Assembly: GCF_022539665.2 (NCBI RefSeq)
Contig: NC_081331.1
Coordinates: 8,091,534 to 8,155,533, forward strand
Length of the DNA: 64,000 nt
Direction: 5' to 3'
Source of the DNA: Daphnia carinata
Taxonomy: Eukaryota > Arthropoda > Branchiopoda > Diplostraca > Daphniidae
In this document: positions 42,001 to 54,578 of the stretch, in pieces
Numbering within the stretch: position 1 is the stretch's first letter
Layout of the letters: each line of letters begins with the position of its first letter
Notes under the pieces: model-generated
Databases searched by the model: none
The model's input: the letters and a program-made list of their open reading frames with translations, nothing else
Told to the model about the DNA's origin: nothing
Program-made: the position numbers and the translations under genes

Positions 42001-44770
42001 CGAGTTGTAGGACAAAGTAAAGTTAGTTAATTGTCCGCACGAACGTTAAATGCCCAAATTTCAATTAGCATTTCCCCAGACATTTTCAATATATCATAAA
42101 TTTTCTTATCTGAAATACACATTTCTACATTGGCAATGACATTGTTGTATCACGTCATTTAAAATTTTCTTTTCAACTACATTGAATGCACGAATTAAAG
42201 GCAATTTTTGATCTGGAACAGGCAGGAATCTGCACTGTGTCTGAAACGGCGTGTTCGCAATATTCGTTCCAATGGCATATGACTATCTGTTCTTTGCAGT
42301 CGATGATAATTTTGATTTTTCGCTGCTTCGATCGAAGCCAAGATTAGTTAAGGCCTGTTGAATTTAACGTGTCCGTTCCTTAAAATCTGCTAGAGTTTGC
42401 ACGAACTTTTTGAAATGGCATACAACGTTTTCTTGGTAAGCCCGGTTCATCATGATCATGATCATCATCACATACTGTACCTGTTCTCTCCATTATATAA
42501 GTCCGCATTAACTTCGCCCTTACAGCAAAGCAATCTTTATACGTTGAAATGCATAATCTCTATTTCCAGCGCAGTTGTCGTTCGACAGGGCATAGCCCAT
42601 ACATTCGTATTTCGAACGATTATTATACAGTAAAACCGCGCGATGCATAAAAAACATAGACACATTTGAGGCTAAGGCTGCTTCCTTTTCTAGAAAAAAC
42701 CAATCATTTCGATGCAATTAACAGAGACATTTCAGCGCAATTGGGATTTTATTTTATTGCGACATCGTTTGAACTTTACATTTGACAGTGTTCGGTGGCA
42801 CTTGACTTTCTTTTAATAAGGGCAAGATTGAAAAAGTAAAAATCCTTACTGTAATTAGTCAACTCGTGCAATTCGTTCCGTTGCCATCTTGCATTAGCAA
42901 ATACGAACTTTACCAATTGGAAATCATAGACATTTTTATATGTTGACCTATCGTTGAGCGTAGCAGCGAAAACTTACGCGGATTTGTGCTATGCATCCAA
43001 AAAAAATTTGAAAATTTCTTGTTTTAAATTTTTTTTTGTGTGTCTACACAATTTATCGTCAGATTCAAGATTATTGCAATAAATTCTTCAGATCCACACT
43101 TTTGTGGACGTCACCACCGCAGTCCAATGACAACGATTTCATTTAATCACTTAATTTCCTCGCAGTTAGCGGTTTGAAATCGACTGATTTTTTTTTTGGC
43201 ATCGCGTCAAATCGAATGCTGAAAGCTGGTTCGTAGGCACGTTCGCAAAAAATGTTCCACGTTTTGGCCCCTCCTATTTCTTTATCGTCTTTCCAAGTGA
43301 TGCTGAAAGGCAACAAGCTCAAGAAAACATAAAAACTCGTTAACTAGGCTTTCGTCTTTCGAAACACTAGATATCGAGGACGCAGGAAGAGATCTAAATA
43401 GGGGAAGCGCTATAGGGAAGTTGGCATTTCGTGTATATCTGAATCATGTTTTTGTAATGCAACGAATCATATTTCTTACCCGGTGCTGACGATCAAATTT
43501 GCGATATAGAGTATTCTGATAGTTCTATTCATAATAATCTCAAGTAAGATGTAGAATCGAAACATTAAGAGGAGCCTTCCATTAAAACCATTGAACTAGC
43601 TCTCGATTTCGATTTGAGTTTTTGTTTGCAACCATGCTGGCATTTAATTTAGAAGCGACAATATATCAAACGCAGACGCTCTATTTATAACTAAAATGTG
43701 AGCATTGCATGAACTTTGTTTGCCATGGTTTTCGGAGTTAATAGAAACGTAGTTAACTTCAATTACATTGAACCTTAAAAAAGGACGTACCAAAAGGCTT
43801 ATTATTTATTCTTGGTAGTTAAACCCATGCAGTTAATTAGGAATGCAAAACACATCTGCCCACACAGACTCCAAAAAAGACAAAAACTTTTCTTGATTTG
43901 GTCTTGCAGCTTCGTCCTTGCTGCCATTTTTGGTCAAAGCATTAACCTTCGTCCATAACTTACTCGACGTGGCCCTCACTTCAGTATATGTTCCTGCGTT
44001 TACACCGACGAGAGAGATAAATGTCAGCACGAAGTTTTCCGTATTTCCTTAAAAACATAGGGAACCTTGAGCTGCATGCCCTTGAATTCGGCTATGTTCG
44101 AAGAAGAGAGAACAACGCAAGCGGCGGTACAGAATGTGAATTTTAAGTTTTTTAGGACGGACCGAACAGACCTGCTGTAGCGCTCGCCGCCACCATGGCC
44201 CTGCTTTGGTCAACTGATATGTAACGCCCAGTTCTGGTCAACAGAATTATTGTTTGATTACTTTCTGACAACCATACGCTGCATTATCGAAAAATTTTTA
44301 TCTACTGAGTTCTTATGCCACCTTTCCTTTCCTTCCTTCGATGAGCGATAAAAGCAAGCTTAGAAATTGATATTTTCTTACTTTGCTTTTACACATTCAC
44401 CCCAAACCACATGCTGATGGGTGTCAATAGTAAATATGGGATAAACGGATAACTATTCACAAGTGTATAACCATCAACAAAAACGTGCGCGCGACACTTT
44501 AACCATTGACATTCAAAAACTGGTTTAGCAAGCCAGTGGCAGTCACGTGGGAAGAGGAAAATAAAAATACAATAAAAAAAAATGAAGAAAAAAAAAATTT
44601 GAAAATACACTAGTCAGAGGCCACTGGTATCACTCCTAAACTAGTGGGGACTTGTGTTGGTTGTGAGAGAAAGTTGTAGGGTTAGACATGCCATTAGCTG
44701 GTAGTTTCATTTTTGTGGGATTCTCATTTGAACGGGCCGGGTGTTGATTGGCGTCGGGACCTATATGTGC
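39026..44770. other. Long AT-rich intergenic region
   Basis: Only short random ORFs, homopolymers and a small CATGATCATGATCAT simple repeat near 42,450 were seen. No gene, RNA or element was recognised. Conserved regulatory DNA or a degraded element cannot be excluded. Confidence 0.5.
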
Positions 44771-46870
44771 TTTCTGACTTAACGCTGAATGAGCGTGGCT
44801 GCCCCGTCCAGCTGCCTGGTGAGACTGGTTAGTGCGCTTCGATCAACCGCTATTTCCAGTTCAGTTCTGTTACCACAATCACGGGCACCTGCTGTTTTCT
44901 GCGCCGCGGCTCGCGCGTTGCTTCGAGGTTTCACCACGACCGACCACCATATTGCCATCGAATTGCAGCCCGTATCACCAGAGACGGACCCAGATTCAGT
45001 CCATAACTTCTCCACTTCTGGCGCAGTTATTGTTTTCTCCTTCTGCTCCTCTGTTCGTTTTATCTCATCTTTAGCCATCCCGCTCTCTCCGGTGCCTTAA
45101 TGGAGTTTGTCCTCGTTTGAGATTCTGCAATGGCGGCCTTCGGTAAACGCGGAAGAGCCCAAATGTCCCACGACAAGTGATGCGACTTGGGCTGCATGGT
45201 AACTTCAGTATTCCGTTAATTTCTTGCAGTAGTGCCAATTGGCGAATCGGTTAAACTGCCGCTATCCCCGACACGAAGCTAACAAAGCACCCGACGAGAT
45301 GCCGCCATTGCCAGGCTGAAAAACGGTTTTTTCTTCAAGCTTGCCGGTAGAAACCGGCCCAGGGCAATACAGGTCGATCTCCAGGATAACGAAGCCTTTA
45401 TTAAATTTCTTCACGTTAGGGTTCAGGCACAGCCAGTTTGGCGACAGCTTTGGCTGTGGCATTCACGCGGTGACGCCAGTTATTATCATTAAAACCGTGA
45501 TGAACTGCTAACCGATAGTTTGATCCTGCGCGTTTGTCAGGCTTACGCTGGCAATGATGAGAATAAAACGTCTTTGCCTGACCCGCCCGCAGGCCTGCCT
45601 GAAACCAGACATGACGTGAGAAGTTGGCGTTAAGCTACCGGACAGCGAAGCGGTATCAATGGAGCGTTTACCCGTCCCAGCAGGCGTGGTGGTGGAAGCC
45701 AGTGCAGTTTGCAGGTCCGCTGGTGATCAGCTCGGCGGCAGAGCGGGGCCGTATCAGACCCTACGCGCCGTCGTCGCAGTATTCAATGGTTACATGACCA
45801 GGCAGGAAGTGGGTTGGTCTTTAAGACGAAGGAAGAAGGAAATGCGTGCACTTTACGTGGCAATCTGCAAATTATTATTGAACGACAGGAGATCAACAGC
45901 TGCTGACGAAGTGCCCGTCTGCCGTGTTGGTATTTGACGTGCGCTTAACCGACATCACCTACAAAGACGGTTAATAGCTCTTCGGTGATGACAAATTTTT
46001 AATAAAATAATGAGCTGAAAGCCAGCCAACGATGACGCCACCGCGTCTGCGTTACCGGGCACAGGCCTGCTGGCGTTTACTCTTTCCTGTGGCTGGATAG
46101 TGTCAGCAAGTGTCATTCGGTTGTCGTTTCGTTACAGCCACGGTATGCTGATGACAGCAGCATCGGCATCAGCCTATGGTGGTCAGAATTATCTCCAGGC
46201 CAGTCTCAACCGGAATTGATTTGTGCACTCTGTTCGTTTTAACTGGCCGTGATCGTTTTCTCTCTTTCGTCGCACACCGTTTCCGGTGTCTTCCACAGAA
46301 CCTTTTGTTTGGTTCCAGAATCTCCTCACTCGTGATCCTCTGAAGCGCAGACGCAGCCCAGAAAGCGTGCCAAGAGGCTGGCAGAATTTTTGGAAGTTCG
46401 TCCTTATCCAGAGCGTGGAACTGCAGCGATTTCGAGCGACTGCTGCTGGTCGTCAGCAGCCTGAAGAACTTTGCAATGGCGCAGCAGACCCTGGTAATGC
46501 TGAAGGCTAAGAACCGCGTGACTTTTGGCAGGTTGCGCGCGTGCTACGAAGGTGCTCTGGATTGGGCTGGAAGTCGATCTGAATTCTTTCGCAAAGATGG
46601 CGGTCGCGATCGCGATACACTTAAGCGCATCTCGCAGAGGCGGCTGCGTGATTGCTGACGTGCTCTTTGCGCAGGTTCGAAGCCGCTACCCTTTCAAAGG
46701 ACCTCACGCGCGATTCTCGACATGGCGCGCAGCAGCGAACGCGCAGGGGCAGTTGTCGACGGTATCGACCCGCGTCCGTTAATTGAGGTGGCCGAACGGG
46801 GACACGCTAATGTCGCAGCACCTGAAGTACCATTGTGAAGCGCTGAATTTTTCCGCCGACTCTCCGACGA
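44771..46870. other. G+C-richer, bacterial-looking block
   Basis: Composition changes from the AT-rich flank to visibly G+C-richer DNA, with bacterial-like phrases and several short ORFs on both strands (for example 44,779-45,078 minus and 45,659-45,937 plus) that match no family I can name. No splice structure is visible. The block ends about 150 bp before the 100-N gap. It could be bacterial contamination joined during scaffolding, a laterally acquired fragment, or an unusual host region. Confidence 0.4.
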
Positions 46871-47020
46871 AATGGTCTCCTTTGATGACTTGCTACGTTT
46901 TTCCACGAAGTCAACCACGATGGCTTTAGACATTCTTTCACTGTAGGCCGACAGCTGAAATAAATTTTCCACAAAATTTTTAACTTACTTTTTTCTTTCA
47001 CGAACAAAAAAAAACAGCGT

Positions 47021-47120
47021 NNNNNNNNNNNNNNNNNNNNNNNNNNNNNNNNNNNNNNNNNNNNNNNNNNNNNNNNNNNNNNNNNNNNNNNNNNNNNNNN
47101 NNNNNNNNNNNNNNNNNNNN
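47021..47120. other. Assembly gap (100 N)
   Basis: A run of exactly 100 N bases, the usual placeholder for a gap of unknown size. Features on its two sides need not be adjacent in the genome. Confidence 1.
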
Positions 47121-47404
47121 TCAAAATATTGATAAAGAAAAGGTGACTGCAGAGGTCAACCAAATAGATACTGATTCAGCGCAATATGATTTGAAAGAAA
47201 AGAGCGGTTTGGCTGGTTACGTCTTTGGCATGCACAACAAGTTCTTTAGATAACGGCGTTGCAAACGTGTCGTACAGTCCCGGCGAGCTACTAATCGTAG
47301 AAGACGAGGATTCTTTTTTTAGGTAACTTTATTTTTCTGCGTGTTACTTTTTTCTTTCTTTTTTTATAAGTTTCATTTAAACGTCTTATTTTACAAAATC
47401 ATAG

Positions 47405-47920
47405 ATCTTGACGAGCAGTTTTTGAAACAGCAAGCGGTAGTTGAAGAGCTGAATTCTAACTTAACGTCGTTTATTGTGGCGAATAATATCGATATTCAAT
47501 CTCATGATGACAATTTGGATTCTTCATTTAGTGAACAGATGCCAGTTACACCCCCTGTAATGCCACCGTCTGATTTGAAAGATGAAGCGTGTAAACTTGG
47601 TGAGCCTACCGGGTCAGCACAGGTGGCCTGCAATGACACTGTCAGCGATATCTGTATCATAAATACAGCAGACGATCAGTCCAACCAGACAACACATTCT
47701 TCACCCATTCATCTGGATAACACCAAACCAGAGGTATATAAATAAATAAACTCCGCCATTTGATAGTGTTTAAAATGAGTATTCTGTTTCTGCAGGAAGG
47801 AGCCATTATAGTTGAAAAACAAGAACATTTGACACTCTTGCCGCGCGAGAATGAAGCCGAATAAATTCCACAAACAGCAGATTTAACAGCAGCAACACTT
47901 GGTGTGGCTAAAGACGAGCT
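47405..47920 (+). pseudogene. Exons of an unrecognised gene after the gap
   Basis: An exon-like frame (47,405-47,733) reads DEQFLKQQAVVEELNSNL and continues Ser/Asp/Pro-rich; a GT donor at 47,734 and an acceptor at 47,795 join in phase to EEGAIIVEKQEHLTLLPREN, then an in-frame TAA near 47,861. It may be the 5' part of the SPOC-domain gene downstream, since strand and spacing fit, but the stop argues for an intron I did not place or for decay. Confidence 0.35.
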
Positions 47921-49393
47921 TAGTTCTATCTTTATGTAAGCTAATTGTTATTTATTTTTTCTTACTTTATGTTTTTGTGAAATCGATGGTGTTTTTTTTT
48001 TATACGTTATTGTGTGTGGCAAAGCATACTTCAGCTGAGGGTTCTAATCCATCCCCAGCTCTTCTGTATGCCGTTTTATTTTTATCCAGTAATGAACAAA
48101 GAACAAAAAATTTAAAAATTGATATATATGTGATCTTTACGTTGATACTTCTCGTACGTTCAACACTTTGTTTGTTATGTTCTTTTATTTCTGTTTGTCT
48201 TGAATGCTGGATAGGTTGGTAACGTGGATTAATTTAGACGGACTGAATGGAAGGGGAAAAAATTATTTTGCCCAGTTTACCTGTTTCAAGTGATCCAGCA
48301 AAATAAAAATCAGTAATTTCGTAAATAATTTCCTTATTTGCAATTTTAGATTAAGAATCGTATGGCAACGCCGGATGGAGCTCTTTCCCATCCGTTGGTT
48401 TCAGTGGTAGAAAATGGCGGTTAAAGTATTCTCTCCTACAACTGCACTCTGAAGACGCCGTCAGCCCTAGCACCCAAGCAACGCTTAACGATAAATCGAT
48501 TCTTTTCCGTGTAAGTTTTTAGTATTAAAGAAATTTTGGGGTAACCCGAACTTCATATCAATACTTGATTCCTCAAACGCATGGTTGTACGGAGGTCATC
48601 CTTTCTTCACGTAGAGTCATGGCGGACTATAGTCATGATTAAATAGTCGACCAAGATTATAGAATCTTAAGGCGCAACATAAATGAGCCGAACCTAGTTT
48701 CCGAGTAGTTAGGCCTTTATGATCACAATCAGGTGCATTAAGCCCTTCGAAAACCGATCTCGAAAAGCCATGCACGTAAACTTCAGTGCTCGGACGGTTT
48801 CACTTCGTAGACTTTAAATCATGCTCTAAATAAAGAAAAAGACATTTGCATAATTCAATATTTCTACTTATCAACTTAAGGGCATGTGAAACAGTTATTA
48901 AGTTAATTCGTGGTTAGAAAGTTGCACAAATCTGTTAATTTGTATTGAATAAAAAATTTGGTTAATTGTACATAAAATTCTTTGGGCTGTTCCCTTCTGT
49001 AGGTAACAATAGGACATTGTCCTGGTGGCAGTTTTTAGATGGATGCAAGAAAGAAGGGAAAACCTGTTTCGTCAGACATTTCATTCATAGATGTGAGACA
49101 TTCTATTTATTTATTTTTTATTTGCGTTAATGATCCTTGGTATTTCTTTGAATGCTTATCATTGTGCAGTTGGCTGTAGTGCAAATGGACAGCTTGAAAG
49201 TGTTACCTTACATAGACAAAATTCCCTTAACGTAACAACTTTGAATTTAAAAAAAAAGATCCTATACAATTGATTGATTATATTGATAGTTTTCTTTATC
49301 ACTTAAGTAAAAATGCTGATGCCTGTACCATTCATCCATTAAAACTGCCTTTTTTCCTATTTCTCTCTGCATGAAATCTACTCCAAGCTTGGT
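47921..49393. other. Spacer with possible small exons
   Basis: Mostly AT-rich. Two stretches bounded by splice-like signals (about 48,350-48,515 and 49,020-49,075) could be exons of the same locus, but the first contains an in-frame TAA. Nothing was recognised. Confidence 0.25.
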
Positions 49394-51673
49394 ATGGATG
49401 ACAACGCTGAGTCTGGAATATTGCCAAGAACTAATGGTGATGCCCTTGTAGTAGCTTTGCAGAAGAAGGAAACCTACAACAATCTTGCTTCTCAAGGTAA
49501 CAAAGCAACAATAATCTGTCTTTTTTTTTCTTTTTATAGTCATCAAACCTTTCACTTTATTTCCTATTATAGCTGAAACTCGTCTTCCTAAAATTCATCA
49601 AACGATGGCAAAACATAATAATGAAACCACTGCTGATAGGAGCACCCTTGACCTACGGAACCTTGTCATTTCTCAGTTGGACCCGATGTTGAGCTCCGGA
49701 TCGAAGAGTGACGTTTGTACATTAAAAGCGAAAGCTTGGAAAAAATTGAAACTAAAGAGTTCTGAGAGGAGGAGCGTTTTTAGTGGTTCATGCAGTAGGC
49801 AGCAGCCCCAGGTTACAGGTGGAGGCGGCAAAACAGCTAAGGTGGACACTGAAACAACTAACAGAACGTCTGATGAGCAATCACACAGGACGGAGTTGGA
49901 CGTGATTGCCTGGGAATTTAACATTAGCTTTGCAGGTGTTTGCGTGAAAGTGAAAATGGAACTACTAGACGTGAGTTACTCCCCGTATACGCATATCATG
50001 TTAAAACCTAATTTCCATTTTTTAGGAAAAGAATATGGCGGATTTTCCAAAGCTGGAAATACCCTCGAAATTATTAGTTTCGAATAGAATCAGTGCGGCA
50101 GAAGCTTTGAATTATTTCAAAATAAGAAAGGCGGCAGAAGACGAAATTTGTTTTACCAAGCTTTTGCCTGCAACAGGCATTACTTTGGACGATTACTTAG
50201 TATTCTGTTACATGCATGAAAAGAAGGGATTTACCGTTTTAAGGACGACATATGTTCCCGGTCCAGTAAAGCTTTTCTGTTTTATTACTCTAGTCAAAGG
50301 AGACTGTTCCACAATGGAATTGGCATCACTGTCACCTCACGTGAAAAGTAACTAGCATTTTTATTCCACAATTTGTTAGTTTATTTTTGTCCTTCAGCGA
50401 TGTGATTTTTATGTTTTGCAGTATTAGTAGAAAGCCTGACCCATGATTTATTGATGGGCGTTATTGTGTTAGCAAACAGGAAACTAGACACAAATCATGT
50501 CGATGATAAGTCTACCAATATGCTCCCAAAAAGGTTAGGAAAAGTGTCAACAAAAAATTTAATCAGTTAGCCCTGCACTCACCTTCTTTTCTATTAACAA
50601 TTGCAGACCTCAGAAAATCCTGACTGTAGAAAAACCATGGACTAATCGGATTCAACAAATCTGCCCGCTACCGAATGAAATCGGATCGAAATCTGAAGCT
50701 TACCCTGTAACAGAAGAAACAAACACTGATTTATCAGGCCCTACGAAAAGCTCTGTTAAACGATCAGCATCTACAACCTTAAAACTCAGTTTACCTGCTT
50801 CATCTTCGCTTCCCAAATTACTACCATCATCTGCTTCAACCAATCCGCTAATCTCAGCAGCTTCGTCGTCTGACAGGGAAACGATCAGCAATAGTTCTAC
50901 GAAACCGGAAATCTTGTCCTCATCCACATTAGAGGGTGCTCGTAAGAGAGTCGCAATGAAATCCGAAGATGGAGGGCCAAATAAAAAACCCAGAGTAGAT
51001 GACGAGATCGTGCGGTCCTTTTCGAGAATCGCTTTGGCGGATGCCTTATGGATTCCAAAAAGGTTAGGAAAAGTGTCAACAAAAAATTTAATCAGTTAGC
51101 CCTGCACTCACCTTCTTTTCTATTAACAATTGCAGACCTCAGAAAATCCTGACTGTAGAAAAACCATGTACTAATCGGATTCAACAAATCTGCCCGCTAC
51201 CGAATGAAATCGGATCGAAACCTGAAGCTTACCCTGTACCAGAAGAAACAAACACTGATTTATCAGGCCCTACGAAAAGCTCTGTTAAACGATCAGCATC
51301 TACAACCTTAAAACTCAGTTTACCTGCTTCATCTTCGCTTCCCAAATTACTACCATCATCTGCTTCAACCAATCCGCTAATCTCAGCAGCTTCGTCGTCT
51401 GTTCGTTGGCGTTCAACATTCGTAGGTGAAATGCTGGAATTGTCTTCGTCCGAGGAATCGCCGTCGTCCGAGGAATCGCCGTCGTCCGAGGAATCGCCGT
51501 CGTCCGAGGAATCGTCGTCGTCCGAGGAATCGTCGTCGTCCGAGGAATCGCCGTCGTCCGAGGAATCGCCGTCGTCCGAGGAATCGCCGTCGTCCGAGGA
51601 ATCGCCGCCGTCCGAGGAATCGTCGTCGTCCGAGGGCTCGTCGTCGTCCAAGGAATCGCCAGAGAACAACTAA
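49394..51673 (+). CDS. SPOC-domain protein (PHF3/DIDO/SPOCD1-like C-terminal part)
   Basis: Plus-strand exons with phase-consistent GT-AG introns: ...-49,495; 49,573-49,970; 50,026-50,347; 50,422-50,533; 50,607-51,062; 51,136-51,673 (TAA). The SPOC domain runs from VIAWEFNISFAGVCVKVKM across exon boundaries through RISAAEALNYFKI, EICFTKLLPATG and LLMGVIVLANRK. SPOC domains read phospho-Ser2 of the RNA polymerase II tail or recruit silencing complexes. No PHD or TFIIS domain was found in the exons seen, so the 5' end is uncertain. A 348-bp block spanning an intron and exon is tandemly duplicated. The tail has two basic patches (GARKRVAMK, NKKPRV) and ends in about a dozen SSEESP repeats. The start is not established. 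Confidence 0.65.
50526..50873 (+). repeat. Direct repeat copy 1 (348 bp, intron plus exon part)
   Basis: Nearly identical to 51,055-51,402 (offset 529). It includes the end of one exon, a whole intron and the first ~270 bp of the next exon, so both copies are splice-competent. Confidence 0.9.
51055..51402 (+). repeat. Direct repeat copy 2 (348 bp)
   Basis: The second copy of the intron-exon block; differences include TGG/TGT (Trp/Cys) and a few others. After it the frame enters the SSEES repeat tail. Confidence 0.9.
51431..51671 (+). repeat. In-frame minisatellite coding SSEES(P/S) repeats
   Basis: 15-bp units TCGTCCGAGGAATCG, about 15 copies, give an acidic Ser/Glu tail at the C-terminus of the SPOC protein. 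The antisense and other sense frames also stay open here only because of the repeat. Confidence 0.9.
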
Positions 51674-54578
51674 GGAAGCGCTTTTGTACCTTTCCTTCCT
51701 TCTGGATCCTTCGTCTTCGCGCTAAAGACAGAAACACGCAATGTGTACCTGCTTGACATTTTTTAATGTTACGTTTCAAAATTCTATTCCATTCCATGTC
51801 GCTACCGTCGCATCGTAAGCGAATGCTCCGCTTTTTAAAATGATCACAGTAATGCTTCTCTTTTAAAGTCAAGACCAGGAGCATTTTTTTGGAAACGTAG
51901 AAAACAAAATTGATTTCCCAGTGAGTTTAGATTTAGATTTTGAAGTCTATCTACAATATTCTTTTTAAAACTTACAAACTCGCATTGCCTATTCAAAATT
52001 TCGTCATTCATTTTTCGTTGTTATTATCACAATATTTTTCCTGTTTAGTCAACTGGAGTAATATATACAAATTCTATCGTATTCTTATTTCTCGAGTATC
52101 GCCTTTCCGTTCTATCTTCCTCTTTAGAGGATGTCTTTTGTCTATTGTTAATGTTATGGTTACTTTCAGCAGCTAAGCCTTGCTTCACGTACGGTAAAAT
52201 TCTATTTCTATTAACGTGTTTGAAACTAGGAAGAAAGGTAATGTAACCTTCATATGCTTGCACGTACATTTGGCTTTCTCTGCAGCATTTTCTGTGCCTA
52301 ATTCTTTATTTTTTTATGTTTGCTAGCAGGGTGATTTGCAATCTTCTCTAAACTGGCCACGAAAGTCCGATTCTAGCTACACCGTTTGTTGGAAACCGTA
52401 TTGAGAAACCAACTGCCTGCATGTCTCAAGATAAGGTTGGTTTACTATTAGAGACCTTAAAATTCATGTGATAAAAGTTTCTTTTATTGTTCGTGCAAGG
52501 GAATTTGGAGCTACAATGCCGGAGTAGTTCAAGCCTTGTTATCGTCTGTTGCTTTTTCTGTAAGTCATCAATTCTGGATCAACTCAAATTTTGATTGTAC
52601 TTTTACGGGACACACTGTTTGATGGTTAAGATGCCCTTGGAGCGCTTTCCTCTTAGGGACATTTGTTCCAAATATGCAAAGCATAAAGCGAAATTCAAAT
52701 CTTCTAGAAGAGTCTTCTCAAGGTGCCAAAATGTTCAGTTTGTCACTTTCTACTCAAACTATTATTTTTATTTTTATTCTTTCAGGATCTGTCAACTCCT
52801 CATAGAAATTACACTATCGCGAAGGTGTATGTTTATGATTTGCTTGACATGATTTGTCGTGGTCCTAAATCACCGTGGGAAGCCCCGATTAAACTGCAAC
52901 ATTTATCTTCCAACGTCGCTCTTTACGTCATATGTGTCGGGATGACGAGGACTAGCCTTGAGGAAAAGAATGTAGAGTTGACTGCATTGAAACTTCAAAC
53001 TTCTGTGTCTTAAAGGTAAGCTCTTCATATTTCCCTAAAAATAATGTAATGGTCATTTTCCGAAAATGCCTAACACCAGCATCAGTCCTGATATCTGATA
53101 GATACTAATTGGTTCCTCTAAACGTGGTTAATTTATGTTTCCCGAAGAACTTACCCAATGTTTCTTTTATTACTTAAAGGTTAGCACAATAGTGAGTTTC
53201 ATTGCATCTTTTGTGATTTTATTAGGGACACCTAAACCAATTTGTTTTGTTCACAAGTAGAGGAAATCATTGCATTCCATTGTAATACTGGTTTAGCGTT
53301 CAGTTGCAATTTTTATATTAAGCATGATCCCTGCAAAACGGAATTCGTATGCAGGAATGTTCTTTTATTGAACCCCACCAACATAAAGAATTGCCCTTTT
53401 TGTCATAAGTCTAAGAATACCATTCGCGCCCTGCACCCAATAACCCTTGTAGCGCTTTACTATCAGTGGTTTTTGGTGTCGTTAGGTACATGCGTCAGCG
53501 CATTCCCCTTTTCCAGCGATGCCCGAGATTGTTTATGTTTCGTATCCCTCATCACCAATTTGACGGATAGGCAAGAAGTATGAAGATTTCTTTTATTGTC
53601 CTGCCAAGTATTGCTATGAATGTGCGTACTTGTCAACGCTAATGAATTTCCAGCTCTGTGTTTCGTTTTGCCATGTCTAGTGAATCTGTGTCAGGCCAAC
53701 GGCCTTTCTACGTCTTCGGCAGAACACAATTTCATATCGTAATTGAATAGATCTGTATCTGTATTTGTGGAAGAGGCCAAAAAGAGATTGTGGCGAGTAT
53801 TTATGAAACTGCTAGTACTCTACTGTGTCTGAGATGCTCACTCGACTGGCTTCAACCTTCGATATGGCCTCATTTTATAGCAGCTACTGCCACCCTGATT
53901 CATCGCTTTGGCCCAGGGGCAACAAGAAGTTGAATTTTTTTGAATATCCAGTATTCTTACCCCACCTCTGTTGTACTGTATGGTGTAGTGAATAACCGTC
54001 TCAGGCTGCGTTTCCACCGCTAGCGGGGAATTTCAAAATTTCCAATTGAAAATACGCGGAAAGCAACATCTAGGTTTCACTGAATAGTCGCCGAATAATC
54101 CTAAAGAACAGCAATCAGTCTATTTAGATACAAACAAAAGGTTTTATTGAAACTGAGTTGTATTATTCTTTAGGACAAGAGATTTGGGGTGCACTTGTAC
54201 AAGAACGACATACATTTCTCTGCATGGGTTTTTTTTTTCGTTTTCTTCTATGTTCTTCTTGTTCTCTATATTTTTCTTTCCGTTCTTGGTCTACTGCGGG
54301 TTTTTTTTTCAACTCACGCAAAAAAAAAAAATCATTCCCTTTGTTCTTTTAGCTAAAGGTTGGTCCAGTATTTTAACAGACCACGCACAGTGGGAAAGCG
54401 GTGGAAAAAAAAGGCAAAATGAAAAATACTTACATCCATGACTATAAAACAGGAATAGTAAAGAGATCACAAAGTGGATTTGACAGAAATAAAATGATAA
54501 GGTGTGTCTTCAATATTAGTTTGCCCTGCTTGATAACATAGTTCAAAATAGTCCATGGACTAGTTGGCTGTTAGTCAA
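51674..54578. other. Region with possible unplaced exons
   Basis: Several plus-strand stretches flanked by splice-like signals can be read as short coding segments (52,500-52,562; 52,787-53,013, ending in TAA, with PWEAPIKLQHL; 53,242-53,583). I recognise no family and could not connect them. 53,600-54,570 shows nothing but AT-rich and T-run sequence. Confidence 0.25.

Noticed and set aside
39939-43999. Short ORFs of 60-78 residues in the AT-rich intergenic region
   Set aside because: No motif, no splice context and composition like chance ORFs.
51229-51725. Asp/Ser-rich antisense ORF and Arg/Pro-rich sense ORFs over the SSEES repeat
   Set aside because: A 15-bp repeat keeps all frames open; these are shadows of the SPOC gene's tail.
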